Positions 46,130-57,400 of a DNA stretch of 62,000 bases are shown piece by piece (position 1 is the first letter of the stretch; the number at the start of each line of letters is the position of its first letter). Under the pieces are notes generated by a model, which was not told where the DNA came from, did not search any database, and saw nothing but the letters and a program-made list of their open reading frames with translations. The stretch comes from Acanthaster planci. Taxonomy: Eukaryota > Echinodermata > Asteroidea > Valvatida > Acanthasteridae. The stretch is taken from NCBI RefSeq assembly GCF_001949145.1, contig NW_019091422.1, positions 940,564 through 1,002,563 on the forward strand. The letters are read 5' to 3'. Both the position numbers and the translations under genes were made by a program.

Positions 46130-46360
46130 CACAGCGAGAGAGTGTCGGGTTACAAATCGCAGGGGCCGGTGCGCGGCCTCAAACCCACCGCGGCGCGAGT
46201 GTGTGGCCTGCTGAGTCCCCGTCACAGCAGGCAACGACAAATTGCCCCAACTCGGGCGAAGACGGCACTGCTGAGCGAGATGACAAGGCGAGAAAGTCGG
46301 GTAGCGCTGGGCCTGGTTGAATGGAAATGAGCGCGCCCGCGCCGGATGGCATATAAGACA
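46130..46360 (+). promoter_or_regulatory. CpG-rich patch with TATA-like box
   Basis: CpG density rises sharply from about 46130 (GGGCCGGTGCGCGGCC-type sequence) to GAGCGCGCCCGCGCCGG at about 46329-46346. ATATAAGA at 46351-46358 follows, and TCAGGTCGCGGTCGC about 35 bases further on. This arrangement resembles a plus-strand core promoter, but no downstream exon was found. Several short frames on both strands here reflect the high GC content. Confidence 0.25.
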
Positions 46361-46992
46361 TCAGTGTTAATCAGGGGAGAGATAGCACAAGCGTCAGGTC
46401 GCGGTCGCTATCCAGAAGCCGGCGTTTTCCACAGACGAGAACGCGCTGAAAGTGCTTTAATTGTCGCGTCGAGATATCTGCCTCGCACTACGTCCGGGTA
46501 AGGTTTCAATAATCGGTTCCTCGGTGAAGTGCCTTGGCCCCACTCGAGTTGGCAAATCTTTGTTTGAACGGCATCTCCATATTTACTCTGTCGGCTAGCT
46601 GAAGTGCAAAAGGACCCAGTGCCGAGAACTGACTGATATTTCAACCCTCCGTACAACGCTAATAAATAAGCTTCTTCGAACTAAGACTCACAGTTCAAAG
46701 AGGGCGCCACTTTAAAACTCTCTGTCATTAACAAGCACGGCTTATATAGAATAAGGGGTGATGCAATGACTTAAAAAAGTGTTAAAACCAAGCTCAAAGT
46801 GCCTCGGTAGTGCAGTTATTTTTCGTCGGTAAGACCCATCAGTCCTAGTTGGCATTAAATCAGACACTGACGTATTGAATTTGAGTCTCTTGCATATAAG
46901 AAATTGACGATGAAGCTACAACTCTTTTCAAATTCATTTTAGTCACATGCCTATATCTGGCTTTGCCCGTGCAATTACACGGAGCCTATTCG

Positions 46993-47031
46993 CCAGTTAA
47001 AGATGTGTTTTTAAAACACATCTTTAACTGG
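46993..47031. repeat. Perfect 19-bp inverted repeat (hairpin)
   Basis: CCAGTTAAAGATGTGTTTT at 46993-47011 is followed after one T by its exact reverse complement AAAACACATCTTTAACTGG at 47013-47031. No mismatches. It is too short for a typical MITE and has no T-run downstream. It may be a cruciform-forming site or a recent inverted duplication. Confidence 0.9.
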
Positions 47032-48250
47032 AGAATGTTCCTCTCTTCCAAATAGCCAGACGTCCTGGACGATAAGATGAATCCTAAATAGGCATTTTTG
47101 AAGAGCCTGCCTTGCTGGTGCCGGGGGCAATTTTCCCCTGCCATATTTAATCCAAATGTGTATGTGTGTGTGTGTGTGGGGGGGGGAGTACAGAGTCGGC
47201 GATACAAACCGCTCACGGACTTTTTGGTCATTATTTCGCTGATGATTCCGAGACATCCCATTTGTCTTAAAGAGGAAAATAGCCGCATCTCGTATACTTG
47301 GCAGGTAGGCAATTGTAGTCTAGAAATTGCAGACTGTCTCGTCTCCGGGCCTGCACCTGGATAATTTTAAGATTGAGAACCGAAGTGTACGCGAAAGTCG
47401 GTGACGCTGCTCGGTCTTACAATGGTGTTTCTGGCAAAGATTCACTGTATTTTCCACAGTAGAATCGACTTGTCTATTGTATACGGAATCTCCCTCCAGG
47501 GAAGGTAACTGTAATCCTTCCCGGGAAAAAAACTTCATAAACGAAATCAGACCCCCCCCCCCAAAAAATGAAGCGAAACTTGAAATCAAGGCATGAAATA
47601 TCACCATGCCGGGAACTGGCTTCGGGATTTACCTGATGTGAACTGCACAACCCTTGATACTGGACTTATCCCGGATATTTTTTGAAGTAAAACTTCAAGT
47701 TGACCAAGTATTCGGCACGGCCCTGGAGCAGTGATCCACTTTTGTCAATTAGCAACACCCAAACGTGAGTTATTCCGTCAACGCCGCACACTGGCAGACG
47801 ATAAATGCGCGCTGCAGTAAGAATTCCCTCGGTATGAAATTGTACCAAAAAAAAAAAAAAAAAAAGAAATGGAATGTCCGAGTCCATCGAGTATTTGCCG
47901 TCGAGAGCATGAAGTATTTGTTTGGCGATCACGGACACCCTTAACGCCCTGTAAGTACAGCCTCTTATCCCGAGGTAAGCGTCCCCTTTGGGCTTCTCCG
48001 GAGATTACATCTGAAAAGCTAGGTTGACGTAGTGCCCTCGTAATATCAGAAGAAAAAAGCAAAATATTTCTGGGACGCAGCCTAATTAGTGATGGCTGTC
48101 AGTCCTGCCGGGAAAGTGGGTGATGGTTCCAAGATGTTCTCACATTAGCGTGCGGTGAAGCTGTTTTGGATGAGAGTATTTCTGTTTGTGCTTGGATTGT
48201 CTTTTTTGCTTAAAAAAAAATTGCGATAACGCCCACGGTTGGCGGCAATT

Positions 48251-48471
48251 TCAAGTACCTGTACCTCATGAGCCCAGAGCTGGACCGAGAAAGGGCCCAA
48301 TTTTCCCAGCAACGGAGGCTTCTTTGGTCGCAACTGCACTTCGCTGGTTCACAGACGACTTAATGCAATGCACGCGTTGCAATCGTATCGCTAGCAACAA
48401 ATTGAACACTCCCGACCTATATGGCTCTTTTCAACCAATGAAGGCGTGCTTCTGCTCAAGGCGGACAGCTT
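48251..48471 (-). repeat. Interspersed repeat family R, copy 3
   Basis: Reverse complement contains GAGCAGAAGCACGCCTTCAT, TGGTTGAAAAGAGCCATA, TTCAATTTGTTGCTAGCGAT, GTGAACCAGCGAAGTGCAGT and GGGAAAATTGGGCCC, in the same order as the copies at 34.8 and 54.3 kb. Near full length. Confidence 0.6.
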
Positions 48472-49739
48472 GAGACTAAGTGATAGCTACTTTGGTGAAT
48501 CCATGTCAGCCCATAGCTCGAGGTTTATTCAAGGTACATCCTCGTCTAATGATCATATGAATTTTTTCCCCTCCGGGGACGACGTAGGTGGCAACTGCGG
48601 TCAGTTGTGATTGGTAGGCCATGTGCTGCCACCAAGCGTTGAAAGTCCTCCCGTGAGGTTCCAACGTAACGTGATAGCCGCCCAATGTGCTAACAAAAGA
48701 CTGCACCGTCAATAGACATAGTTGGCGAGTGAGGACTTTCCCTGTACACCATCGATACTATGTCACGGTCAGAATGGCAAGAGTATAAGGTGACATAACA
48801 GTTTCTCAGCACCGACTAGCGCTAGCAAAGCTGTGGAAGAAACATCTATGCCGACTCTGAAACACTAAACGTGCGAGGCAGGCCTAATCGCGCATTTCAT
48901 ATTTCACAGAGTGTGAAGACGAGGCTTAATGTTCTTGGGTTGAAGGCAGATTGGCAACTTGTTGCATCAGGAAAACGGTATCAGTGTTGGCACTGTATCC
49001 AAATCGCACCTTTTAAAGAGTTATACGGTTAACAGACAGACTAAACTGCTAACTAAGTTGGAATTCAGTGCACGCATTTTACTTTAGTGGAGTGAACCAC
49101 TTCCCTGGGTCTTGGAAGTTGACGACGGCTTGAAATGTAATGACCGCTAACGAGTCCATCTTTCACTCCAACTTTAGTGTGACCGTCGTGAGGTCTTGAA
49201 AGAGCGCACGTTATGACATGCTACACTTAACAGGCAATTGACCTGTTTCCACTACCGACTTTAACAGGGCGGATCGAACTCGATGTTTGTCAAGCCGGGG
49301 GATTCTAGACCAGGTCAGCGCTTCGGTGGACCACGTGTAATGTGAAATGCGTCTGATATATCCAAGATCAGCAAGTCAATCTGAAAGGAAAACGTCCTTG
49401 CACAATGAAGCATTTCCTGGTGCACCGTTTCCCATGAGTTCTTCATTATTTCATAAAAGATTTTTTAATTTAAATTATTGTTGTGATGTATTTCTAGTGA
49501 TGACACGAACGATTCCTCAAAAGAGCCCTAGGCGCTGTAGCTCACAAGCCTGAAGAAACCTGTCGAAATGAGACTGTGAGAAGCAGTTTCTTTTTTAGTT
49601 CCAGTTCTGTGACCTATAAAGGTCACTGTGAAGAGAGCTTTGAAGCTTCAGTCCATTTTTTTAAATGTAAAATTGGAGTCAGTTTTCACTGAATTTTAAT
49701 GCGGTCCGATCACGACTGAATCAACTAATAAATCTCGCT

Positions 49740-49995
49740 TTAATATGGGTCTCCTATACCCCCGGCCACCTCAACCCGCCCTAACCTATGCCCAACTGAC
49801 ACGCCTCACTGACCTGCTGGACCCCGTCCCGCATGAGCGCCCAGCTGAATCCATCACTAGCATCCTTGTCACACCCCACTGCATCCAGTCACCTCATATT
49901 AATAGCTCCATCATCAGTCTCCTGACGATGGCTTGAGCAGGTAGTCCGAGACGTTGAGTATGCTCCTGGTTCTTTTAAGAACCACACATACTCAT
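49740..49995 (+). mobile_element. Probable repeat fragment with hammerhead-like core and hairpin
   Basis: A short frame (about 62 residues ending HINSSIISLLTMA) is followed by CTGACGA at 49922-49928, a potential stem (GGCT...AGTC), GAGAC at 49948-49952, and a strong hairpin in which GAGTATG (49956-49962) pairs with CATACTC (49987-49993) around GGTTCTT/AAGAACC. CUGANGA plus stem II plus GAAAC is the hammerhead ribozyme core. Here the last box is GAGA instead of GAAA, so activity is unlikely. Hammerhead motifs occur in several metazoan retroelements. The element class is not established. Confidence 0.3.
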
Positions 49996-50403
49996 AAGAA
50001 ATATCCCTCGCATGGTGCTACCGCAAGCCTTTCTACCTATTGCTGTCTTTCACGATGAATAGCCTGAAATTCCATTTAATGAATCTTACTGCCCTAAAAC
50101 GATTGTTGGTCTTTCTCTAAAGGTCAGCTTTGAACAAGTGGCTCATTGCAACACGAGGAGGCGCCAATGCATTGAAACCACGGGGGAATCGATGCCAACG
50201 TACGGGAACTCGCCAGCCCCAGTTCACCTCTGGAGGAACAGCGTACTAACGGGACCGCTAGCGCTGGGGAACTCCTCGGGCCAACATGTCACATGAAGCT
50301 CATAGTGGACAAGGGAGAGTTCATCGTATCTGAAGTCGCACCGACAGAACTACACCCCTGCTGGTGTCTTCGACGCGCAACGACACCGCGCGAAAAGTGC
50401 CAG

Positions 50404-50598
50404 TTGACGATAGCAGCGCACGGTTTTTACACATGGCAAAAGTGATCTGATTTGATTGAATATCATGCTTGACGATAGCAACGCACGGTTTTTACGCATG
50501 GCAAAAGAGACCTGATTTGATTGAATTTCATGCTTGACGATAGCAACGCACGGTTTTTACACATGGCAAAAGTGACCTGATTTGATTTAATCTCATGC
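50404..50598 (+). repeat. Three tandem copies of a 65-bp unit
   Basis: Units begin TTGACGATAGCARCGCACGG at 50404, 50469 and 50534 and end CATGC. Copies differ at only a few positions (for example ACACATGGC versus ACGCATGGC, AGTGATCTG versus AGAGACCTG). Period is exactly 65, so this is a minisatellite-like triplication, not a coding repeat, because 65 is not a multiple of three. Confidence 0.9.
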
Positions 50599-52164
50599 TT
50601 GTTTCGCATGTATATATTCGAACATATTCATACATGCATTTTTAATTTAAAGCCTTAGGTTTTGCAGTTTATACTTACCTGCTAATTCGTGTCAAAATTT
50701 CCCAAAGGAAACCTTACTGAACTTTTGGCTGCAGTCTCTTTTGTTTTGATGTTGTAATGTGATTGATATTTTAATTTTTAGCAAATGGTACAAAATGTGG
50801 GTCACCCAACCTTCAGCAAGCACATGCCTGCGCCATCCATGCACTTCGTTTACTTGGTAAGACGAGGCACGGACAAACACACAATCGATGACAAAATTTT
50901 TCCGCTAAGCGGTCAAGCGGTGGAAGGGGCCCGGAACCAAAATCCACTTGACACCGGAGGAATTGAAGCTACGCACTCTGCGGTTAACAGTCCTTATTCG
51001 TTAGTGCTAGTAGAATCTTCGTCCCAGATTTCGTGATCTATTATGGAGACGTGAAATGGATTCTATTAAGGAGATCCTTTCAAAAAGGAATTTCAAATTA
51101 TTGATGGAAATTAATCTTGTGTATTCAGCCGTCTTACCATTCAATTGTTTGGTTGGTTACCAATCCGTGGACACATTGTGTGTGGTATTTACGTGTGAAA
51201 GGATTCGTCAGATTTTGTCTTGGGTAGGTAGGGAGAAAGACGTGTTTGGAGTGTGTTTATGGATGGGTTTCTGCCAAAACTGTCCAGATGCTTGCTGGAA
51301 ATTGAATGAAAATCGCGTGTACTTTTGACATGGACTACGCGCACACCATCTAAGTGGTTTTACCTTAGGCGGGACACCTTGCAGCGGTCATTTGCCCCCT
51401 CGTCTGTCATTTATGGTGTCGTCTCTACGCCCAAACAAGACGAGCTTCTACACCTTCACGCGCCCCTGGGAGAATATTTAAAGGATTAGCACTGGGTTCC
51501 GATCGCGTAATTGATGTTTTGAAATGACTTCTGTTTGCTGCCAGCAGCATAAAATGGAGAAGGCACGAAATCTTTCATTACTGGCGCCGAAATAGTGACC
51601 GCGTGGGTAGGTCCACCGCCCTAATGCCGCCACTTCCACCTGTTACAATAATGAATCGGGCGTACTTCATCTCCAGCCGTTGCTCTCGTGAAGCCCACAG
51701 GCGGATACTTATTTGCGCCGGTGAGAGATTACACTTTCCAAATGCTGATGTGTAAATCTTCCGGTAATCGCTTCAAACAGAAGACATGCTAAGCCCCTGA
51801 AGGGTATAAAGGGTTAACGTCAAAGTGTCAACATAGCTACAGTGCTGCAAAGATCCCTAAAAGGATGTTCAAACGTTAACCCTTGCCGCAATCTTAAACT
51901 TGAGCATAACACTGTCAAGCGGGGTATCTAAAATACGCAAAAACCACTATGGTAGAGACAAAAAGTACCGAGAAAAGCTTCTCTTCCCGGTATTTTTTTC
52001 CTGTGAATTAGATAGAACTTACGGCGAAAAGACTTCCCAACAAATTAGTAAGTATATTTAGTCAAACTGAACCGAACCGAACCAAATAAGCCGAAACAAA
52101 AGAAAAGAAGCGAACGGAAAACGAAACGAAACAACTAAATCAATAGGCAAGGTTGCACCATCAG

Positions 52165-52508
52165 TACATAACAATAACAAAAACACTTGTAAAGCGCCAT
52201 CTATCCAGTAAACTCTTCCGAGGCGTTGTATTATCATTATCCCTGCACATTGGGTTCCCATGATCTGAGCATTCCTGAAACCATCTCAGCTCCCTGGGGA
52301 GAATACCAGATCGATGCTGCCATTTCAGGGCAAATGGCTAAGCATCTGCCCTCACAGATACCCATTTACTCCTGTGTGGAGAGAGCCACATGGGGGTAAA
52401 GTGACTTGCCCACGATCATAACACGCCGCCACCAGCTGGATTCGAACCCCAGACCCTATTGATCACAAGCTACAAACCCTAACCACTAGGCCACATGCCT
52501 CCTCATCT
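52165..52508 (-). mobile_element. tRNA-derived SINE
   Basis: Read on the minus strand the element starts near 52508 with GGAGGCATGTGGCCTAGTGG then TTAGGGT, a clear pol III A box. The B box GGTTCGAATCC lies at 52437-52447. A tRNA-unrelated body follows (ACTTTACCCCCATGTGG, GGTATTCTCCCCAGGG), and the 3' end reads GGCGCTTTACAAGTGTTTTT then GTTATTGTTATG, the kind of 3' tail common in marine invertebrate SINEs. A-box to B-box spacing suits an ancestral tRNA. The tRNA part would not fold into a clean acceptor stem, so this is a SINE and not a functional tRNA gene. Confidence 0.7.
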
Positions 52509-52855
52509 ACAGAGGTCTAGAGTGAATATTGCTCAAGCAACTTTGTGAGCAAAATTACCAAAATGATATTAGGTATCTTGTTTTGGATATCCCGTAAAAC
52601 CATTCACGAATTGCATGCAAAAAAATTAATGATGGATCGACACCAGAATAAGCAATGAACGATCAAAAACTAATCTAGTGGTCCAATCGTCAGGGTGAAT
52701 AAATCTGCCTGACGTTTACTTTTCCTAGCCCATCTCGATCCATTAATGATCCGCGCTTGTGTCCACACGTGCTTCCTGGTTCTGAGCAATTCGCTTAAGT
52801 ATTGACACGGACGGGTTGACGCGATTGAACGTTAAATGAAGACGGATGACGCTAC

Positions 52856-53083
52856 CTGTCTGACCGTCTCGCGAACTGCCCGTGGGGACGTCTGCCGGCT
52901 GTGCGCGGGCGCGGCTTGGTAAATTTGGGGAGATGTAGCGGTAAAGTAATCGCCCTTTCTGTCTCGGTTTGCATGCCCAGCGCCCTGTTTAACCTTTTCG
53001 AGTTCTGACATCTTAGATTCAGTTGTCTGCCGAAAGGAAGGAGACAGGATCGCTTGCATGTTCATCATGTTGTTGGCGATTGC
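52856..53083 (-). CDS. Candidate internal exon of an unknown protein
   Basis: On the minus strand an acceptor (TGTTACCTCAG) at 53084 and a donor (CAG|GTAGCG) after 52856 enclose 228 bases. One frame is fully open and symmetric (phase 0-0), giving 76 residues with AIANNMMNMQAILSPSFRQT, KMSELEKVKQGAGHANRDRK and SPRAVRETVRQ. The segment is GC-richer than its flanks. It looks polar and disordered with a short helical part and matches no domain I know. Neighbouring exons were not identified. Confidence 0.3.
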
Positions 53084-54215
53084 CTGAGGTAACACCGCTC
53101 CAAGATTAACTAACCGGTATACCTTACTTCAATTTCTATATAATTCTAATGCAAACCTTATCAAAGCTATAAAGCTCACAGTAACCCAACCCCTAAATCC
53201 TATCTCTGATCCTGACGACACGTGACTCCTCCCAACCACAATCCCTACCAATATCTTGCCCCAGTCCACACATCAGTACAAGTACGGTGCCATCTTATTC
53301 CCACTCAATCAAGACTTGCACCTTTGCCGTTTACTAGCTACAAACTGAGCTCTTATCCTTAGTATTGCGAAGATAAAGCCTGTCATATATCCTAACTGCG
53401 ATCATAAATAATAAATACTTTCAAAAAATATACTCAAACTTTCTTATCCCATTATACGACCGTTCTTTTCTTACCAGATAAACATTAGTCTAGCCATAAG
53501 ATAATTGTCACCCGTCAAAAACGTGACTAACTTACAATTATTGGTAACGGTAGCCCTGGATCGCCGGGAACATAAAAGAGACGAACGATTATAACTTCTT
53601 AACCTCTTCGATTGGCCTAAAAACTTCCAAATTACCAACTGCGTTGGTATTTACACTTACATTCATACGTGTTCTTTCTCACCATTTCGAAATAACTAAT
53701 CTTAACTGGTTTCCCTGAGTGACCTTCTTTGTCGCAGAACTGTCTCCTCAGTAAAATATTATTGTTAAAGTGACATGGTTACAACAACTGTACGGTAGGA
53801 GCTGCCAAGCCACTTCATGCCAACAACATGGTGGGATGTTGTACAGCTACCAAGCGGGATCACGCTTGTACATCTTTATGAAGCAGGGAGGACACAACAG
53901 GAGGACATTATATGAAGTGGGTAAATCTGGAGAAAAACACAAAAAGATTTTACCCCAGTGCAACCGAACCCTCCCCCTTGACGTATTTTGGGGATCGTGG
54001 ATAACCTTTCCGCTCATCACAGGATCAAACTGACCCAGAGTTGCAGCTGCTGTGATCTCTGTGATCGCTCTCTCACTCAAAATGTCCACCAGACAAAACT
54101 AAACATTATCATTCCCACTCTCTACAAACCGAGTCTCTTAGCATGGTACCACGAACAACCCCCCAAACGTCCGTCTGTTTCATAACAATAAGGTCATACC
54201 CTATACCTTATGGGC

Positions 54216-54410
54216 CTCAAGATGGCCCAAGAGAGGACGCTATTTCCTTAGCAACGGAGACTCCTTTGGTACTAACTGCGCACCGCTGGTTCACTAGCGA
54301 CTAGGAAATGCAAAAGCATTGCACTCGTATCTCTACCAACAAAATGACTGGTCCCAACCAACGTGGCTCTTTTCAGCCAATAAGGAAGTGCTTCTACAAG
54401 TGAGGCAGAT
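54216..54410 (-). repeat. Interspersed repeat family R, copy 4
   Basis: Reverse complement reads TAGAAGCACTTCCTTATTGG, CTGAAAAGAGCCACGTTGG, TCATTTTGTTGGTAGAGATA, GTGAACCAGCGGTGCGCAGT, ACCAAAGGAGTCTCCGTTGC and TCCTCTCTTGG. It aligns along its length with copies 2 and 3 and is one of the most complete copies. Confidence 0.6.
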
Positions 54411-57400
54411 ACTAAAACAGGACACATTTTGGATGACATTGCAATGGCCTTCGGCGGAAGCGTTCTCACACGTAAAATGGCTTGAGGTTTAACCGGGGCA
54501 CTAAGGCTTACGCTGTCAGCGGCTGCGGAGAGTCAGCACGGGAATTGAGTTGTGTGCTATTGGTTCAAAGCATTTAAGACGATTCCATCGGATGCGGGGT
54601 GTATTCGTGATACTCAACCAACCCCACAGCACAGTAAAGCACATAAGCAATACAATCTGAGTTTTTGCGCTTTTATTGCGACGACTTAACCAACCCGCAA
54701 CCGGTGCGACATGCTAACTGTAAGTTCTGTTGATGTAATATTATAAACTAAGCGTTCACTTAAAGGATCAAGGAAATGATTTTTTTAGAATCGTTTTTTG
54801 GTGTATCTCTGTGCTCTTCTTCAATGTATGAAGACTGTTTGACATCTTTTTTGAGTTTCGTGAACTGAACAGTGCACTTTTTCAAAGATTAAACTTGACC
54901 AAGCGTTTCTGGACAAGTGAGGGCGCTTTTGCTTTGATGTAAATTGTCTGTGCACAAATCAGTGCAACATTGAGATTCAGTGCCTTAGATGACATCATAG
55001 TTCTGCTCATGAATATGTAAATATTTATGAGCATAAAACCAATAAAAACATCAAAATATGGGTTAAACTTGCAAAAACAAAATCAACTTAAGGTTAATTG
55101 AAACCCTAAGATGTAAATTCAAGGGGTTTTGATAAAATTTATAAAAATATTTCTATTTCCTGGTTCCTTAATACCACTTATATTCTAGCACGTTGAGAAC
55201 GATTATGCCGTGGAGTACGTGACATCTTTTGATATTTTTGCAGGAGACAAAAAAAATGATGGATGTGTCACGAGAAAAAGAATCCTCAAGGGACTGCAGA
55301 CAACCAAGTGTGATTTAGGCAAGGATCCGATTATTAAAGACGACCGCAAGATGTTATGTGAGCTTTCGCGGAGAAATATTGTTTCTTCGGGACCTTTAGT
55401 GAATTGCAATTTAATACTGACGCTGTGGTCCGTGGTTGCTTATAACAGGTCTGCAAAGGAAAGTATAGAATACGCGGGCTATCGCTTCAAATGTCATCGA
55501 GCGACGAGCTAGAGCCAAAGTGTCGTATTATTGATAGGCCTTTCTTATCAGTAATAACCGGCCAACATCGGCTTCTTGCAAAGATATTTCTCACTTCTAA
55601 CATCCTTGACAGGGGAAATAAAGAAAAAAGGCAGCGCAGTGTTTTCCCGCCAAATATAAGCAATCAGTCCGGAGAATGATTTTCCGAAGGCGCGCCCTGC
55701 CTTCAGCAGGGCATTAATCACTTTTGGCGGGTAGACGACTCGAAAAGCGGGCGGTCATTCTTCAAAGGCGGAAATGAAACTCCCACGACGGATGCCATTC
55801 CGGAGTGATCGGGGCGATCGTGGAGAGCTTTAAAAAAAAAGGAACAATTTGCTCACGCTGGCCCCGATGCGTTTCGGCTACTCTCCGCTTCAGAGTAATA
55901 ATATCGAAACCATCGGTTGCTGGAGCTGTTAAAAGTTTAAACGACCATGTTTCGGATGTCGTAGATCACTGGTCACTGAGAGAAATGAGGCGAGATTGAA
56001 ACCATAAATATGGATCTCAGCGTAAGCAACATAACAAGCAACAACACCAACGATATTTTTATGCCTACTTGCATCCGCGCCCCAAGATCTTCACCGCAAT
56101 TTACACACGATCTTTTCCCTGTGTTTTATAGACACTGAAATACATGCTGCCCAATTGGACATGATGTACTTCACAAGACTTCGAGGTTTCAATTTCACCA
56201 GAAGACCTCTAGCGTGTTCCTTCGTGTCGTTCATTTATTGACAAAAATATCGGACGACTTTTAAATCGGTTTATAAAAATGAATCGTAGGCGTTGCTAAA
56301 AATCAGACTAGCAATACCATCAGATAGCAATGTCTGAAAAAAGAAGCAGCATGCACAACTTCCTATAGGGTAGTGGTGATTTCTTGCAGACTTGTAATCC
56401 GCCAAAGGCCTTGTATCGTGCTCTTTCTACCCTTCTTCAGTCTTCTTTTTCGAGGTATGGTTTACTTCAGACACTATTATGAAGGGGAGAGCCACGATTC
56501 TCTCTGCATGTCAGACGACAAATGTCAAAGGATTACAGTTCATTCAACGAAAGTTAAGCATCGTTTTGCCTCTAGTTTGTCTCAAATAAAGTGTTGCAAG
56601 GATGTCGCATTATACACATTTTGGATTCGATGCACTGCAAACTGCCACCTCCTCACTGCCTGCGGTTGAAGAACCAAAAGCCAGTGAATGTTTTAATGAA
56701 CAGATATCAGAGGCGTGGGGTACGGCCTACAGGCCTACGGCCTATTACCTGTACATAATACTGGGAGATGGTCGGTTTTGTTCTTCAAACGTGTGACCGC
56801 AAGACACCTGAAAGTACAGTCTTGGTAAAGACTCCTATCAAGGAAAGCTTCTCTCCGTCATCCCGACTCTCTGAGCACACGTCACGCACGACGGAAGCAA
56901 ATCTCCCAAGTAATCCCAGGGATGTTAGTAGGTCATGCAACCGTACTGAAAACAGGAAGCGCTCGACGCTGACTTTTCCGGTGCACGTGAGCCGCCCGTG
57001 GATTCCTCTGGGGTCGGGATGAGGTTCAGTTGATTGTCTTTTAGAGCCGATAATACGCGTATTTGTCTTTTCTCCGAGTTTACCCGATTCCTAGACCGAC
57101 CATTGACAAATAACCTTTGACCCTAATCACAGATAACGCTTGTGCAGCTTTAAGAAAATGTTTTGTGCTAGATTTGATGGACTTGAATTCTATTTTTCAA
57201 GTGGAGTTTGTTGTCTTCAGACTCTCTGACGTTAAAAATTATCTAACCTGACATTACAGTGTCTGTTTTCTAATATGTATAGTATAAAAGAATTTGGTTT
57301 ATCATGCTCGGTTGACAAACAGGTTGTTTACCGTAAGAAACTTTTGTCTGCTCCGACCTAGTTGGGTATTCTCGATGGTCACGGTAAATAACACTTGTAA

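Larger units (their letters stand above)
42653..48250. other. Intergenic stretch after the receptor gene
   Basis: The start is the AT-rich 3' UTR of the receptor. AATAAA occurs near 43716 and again near 43800. Otherwise I see no exon with matched splice sites, domain or codon structure. A strong minus-strand donor (CACAGG|GTAAG, plus-strand about 44628-44632) stands alone. A GT microsatellite (47158-47178) is followed by a G-run, and a 20-base A-run lies near 47848. The CpG-rich patch and the hairpin are listed separately. Confidence 0.35.

Noticed and set aside
50782-50856. Exon-like segment between TTTTTAG acceptor and TTG|GTAAGA donor
   Set aside because: All three frames are open over only 75 bases, no neighbouring exon was found, and no motif chooses a frame.
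52426-52505. Functional tRNA gene on the minus strand
   Set aside because: A and B boxes are good, but the acceptor stem is not restored and the sequence continues into a SINE body and tail.
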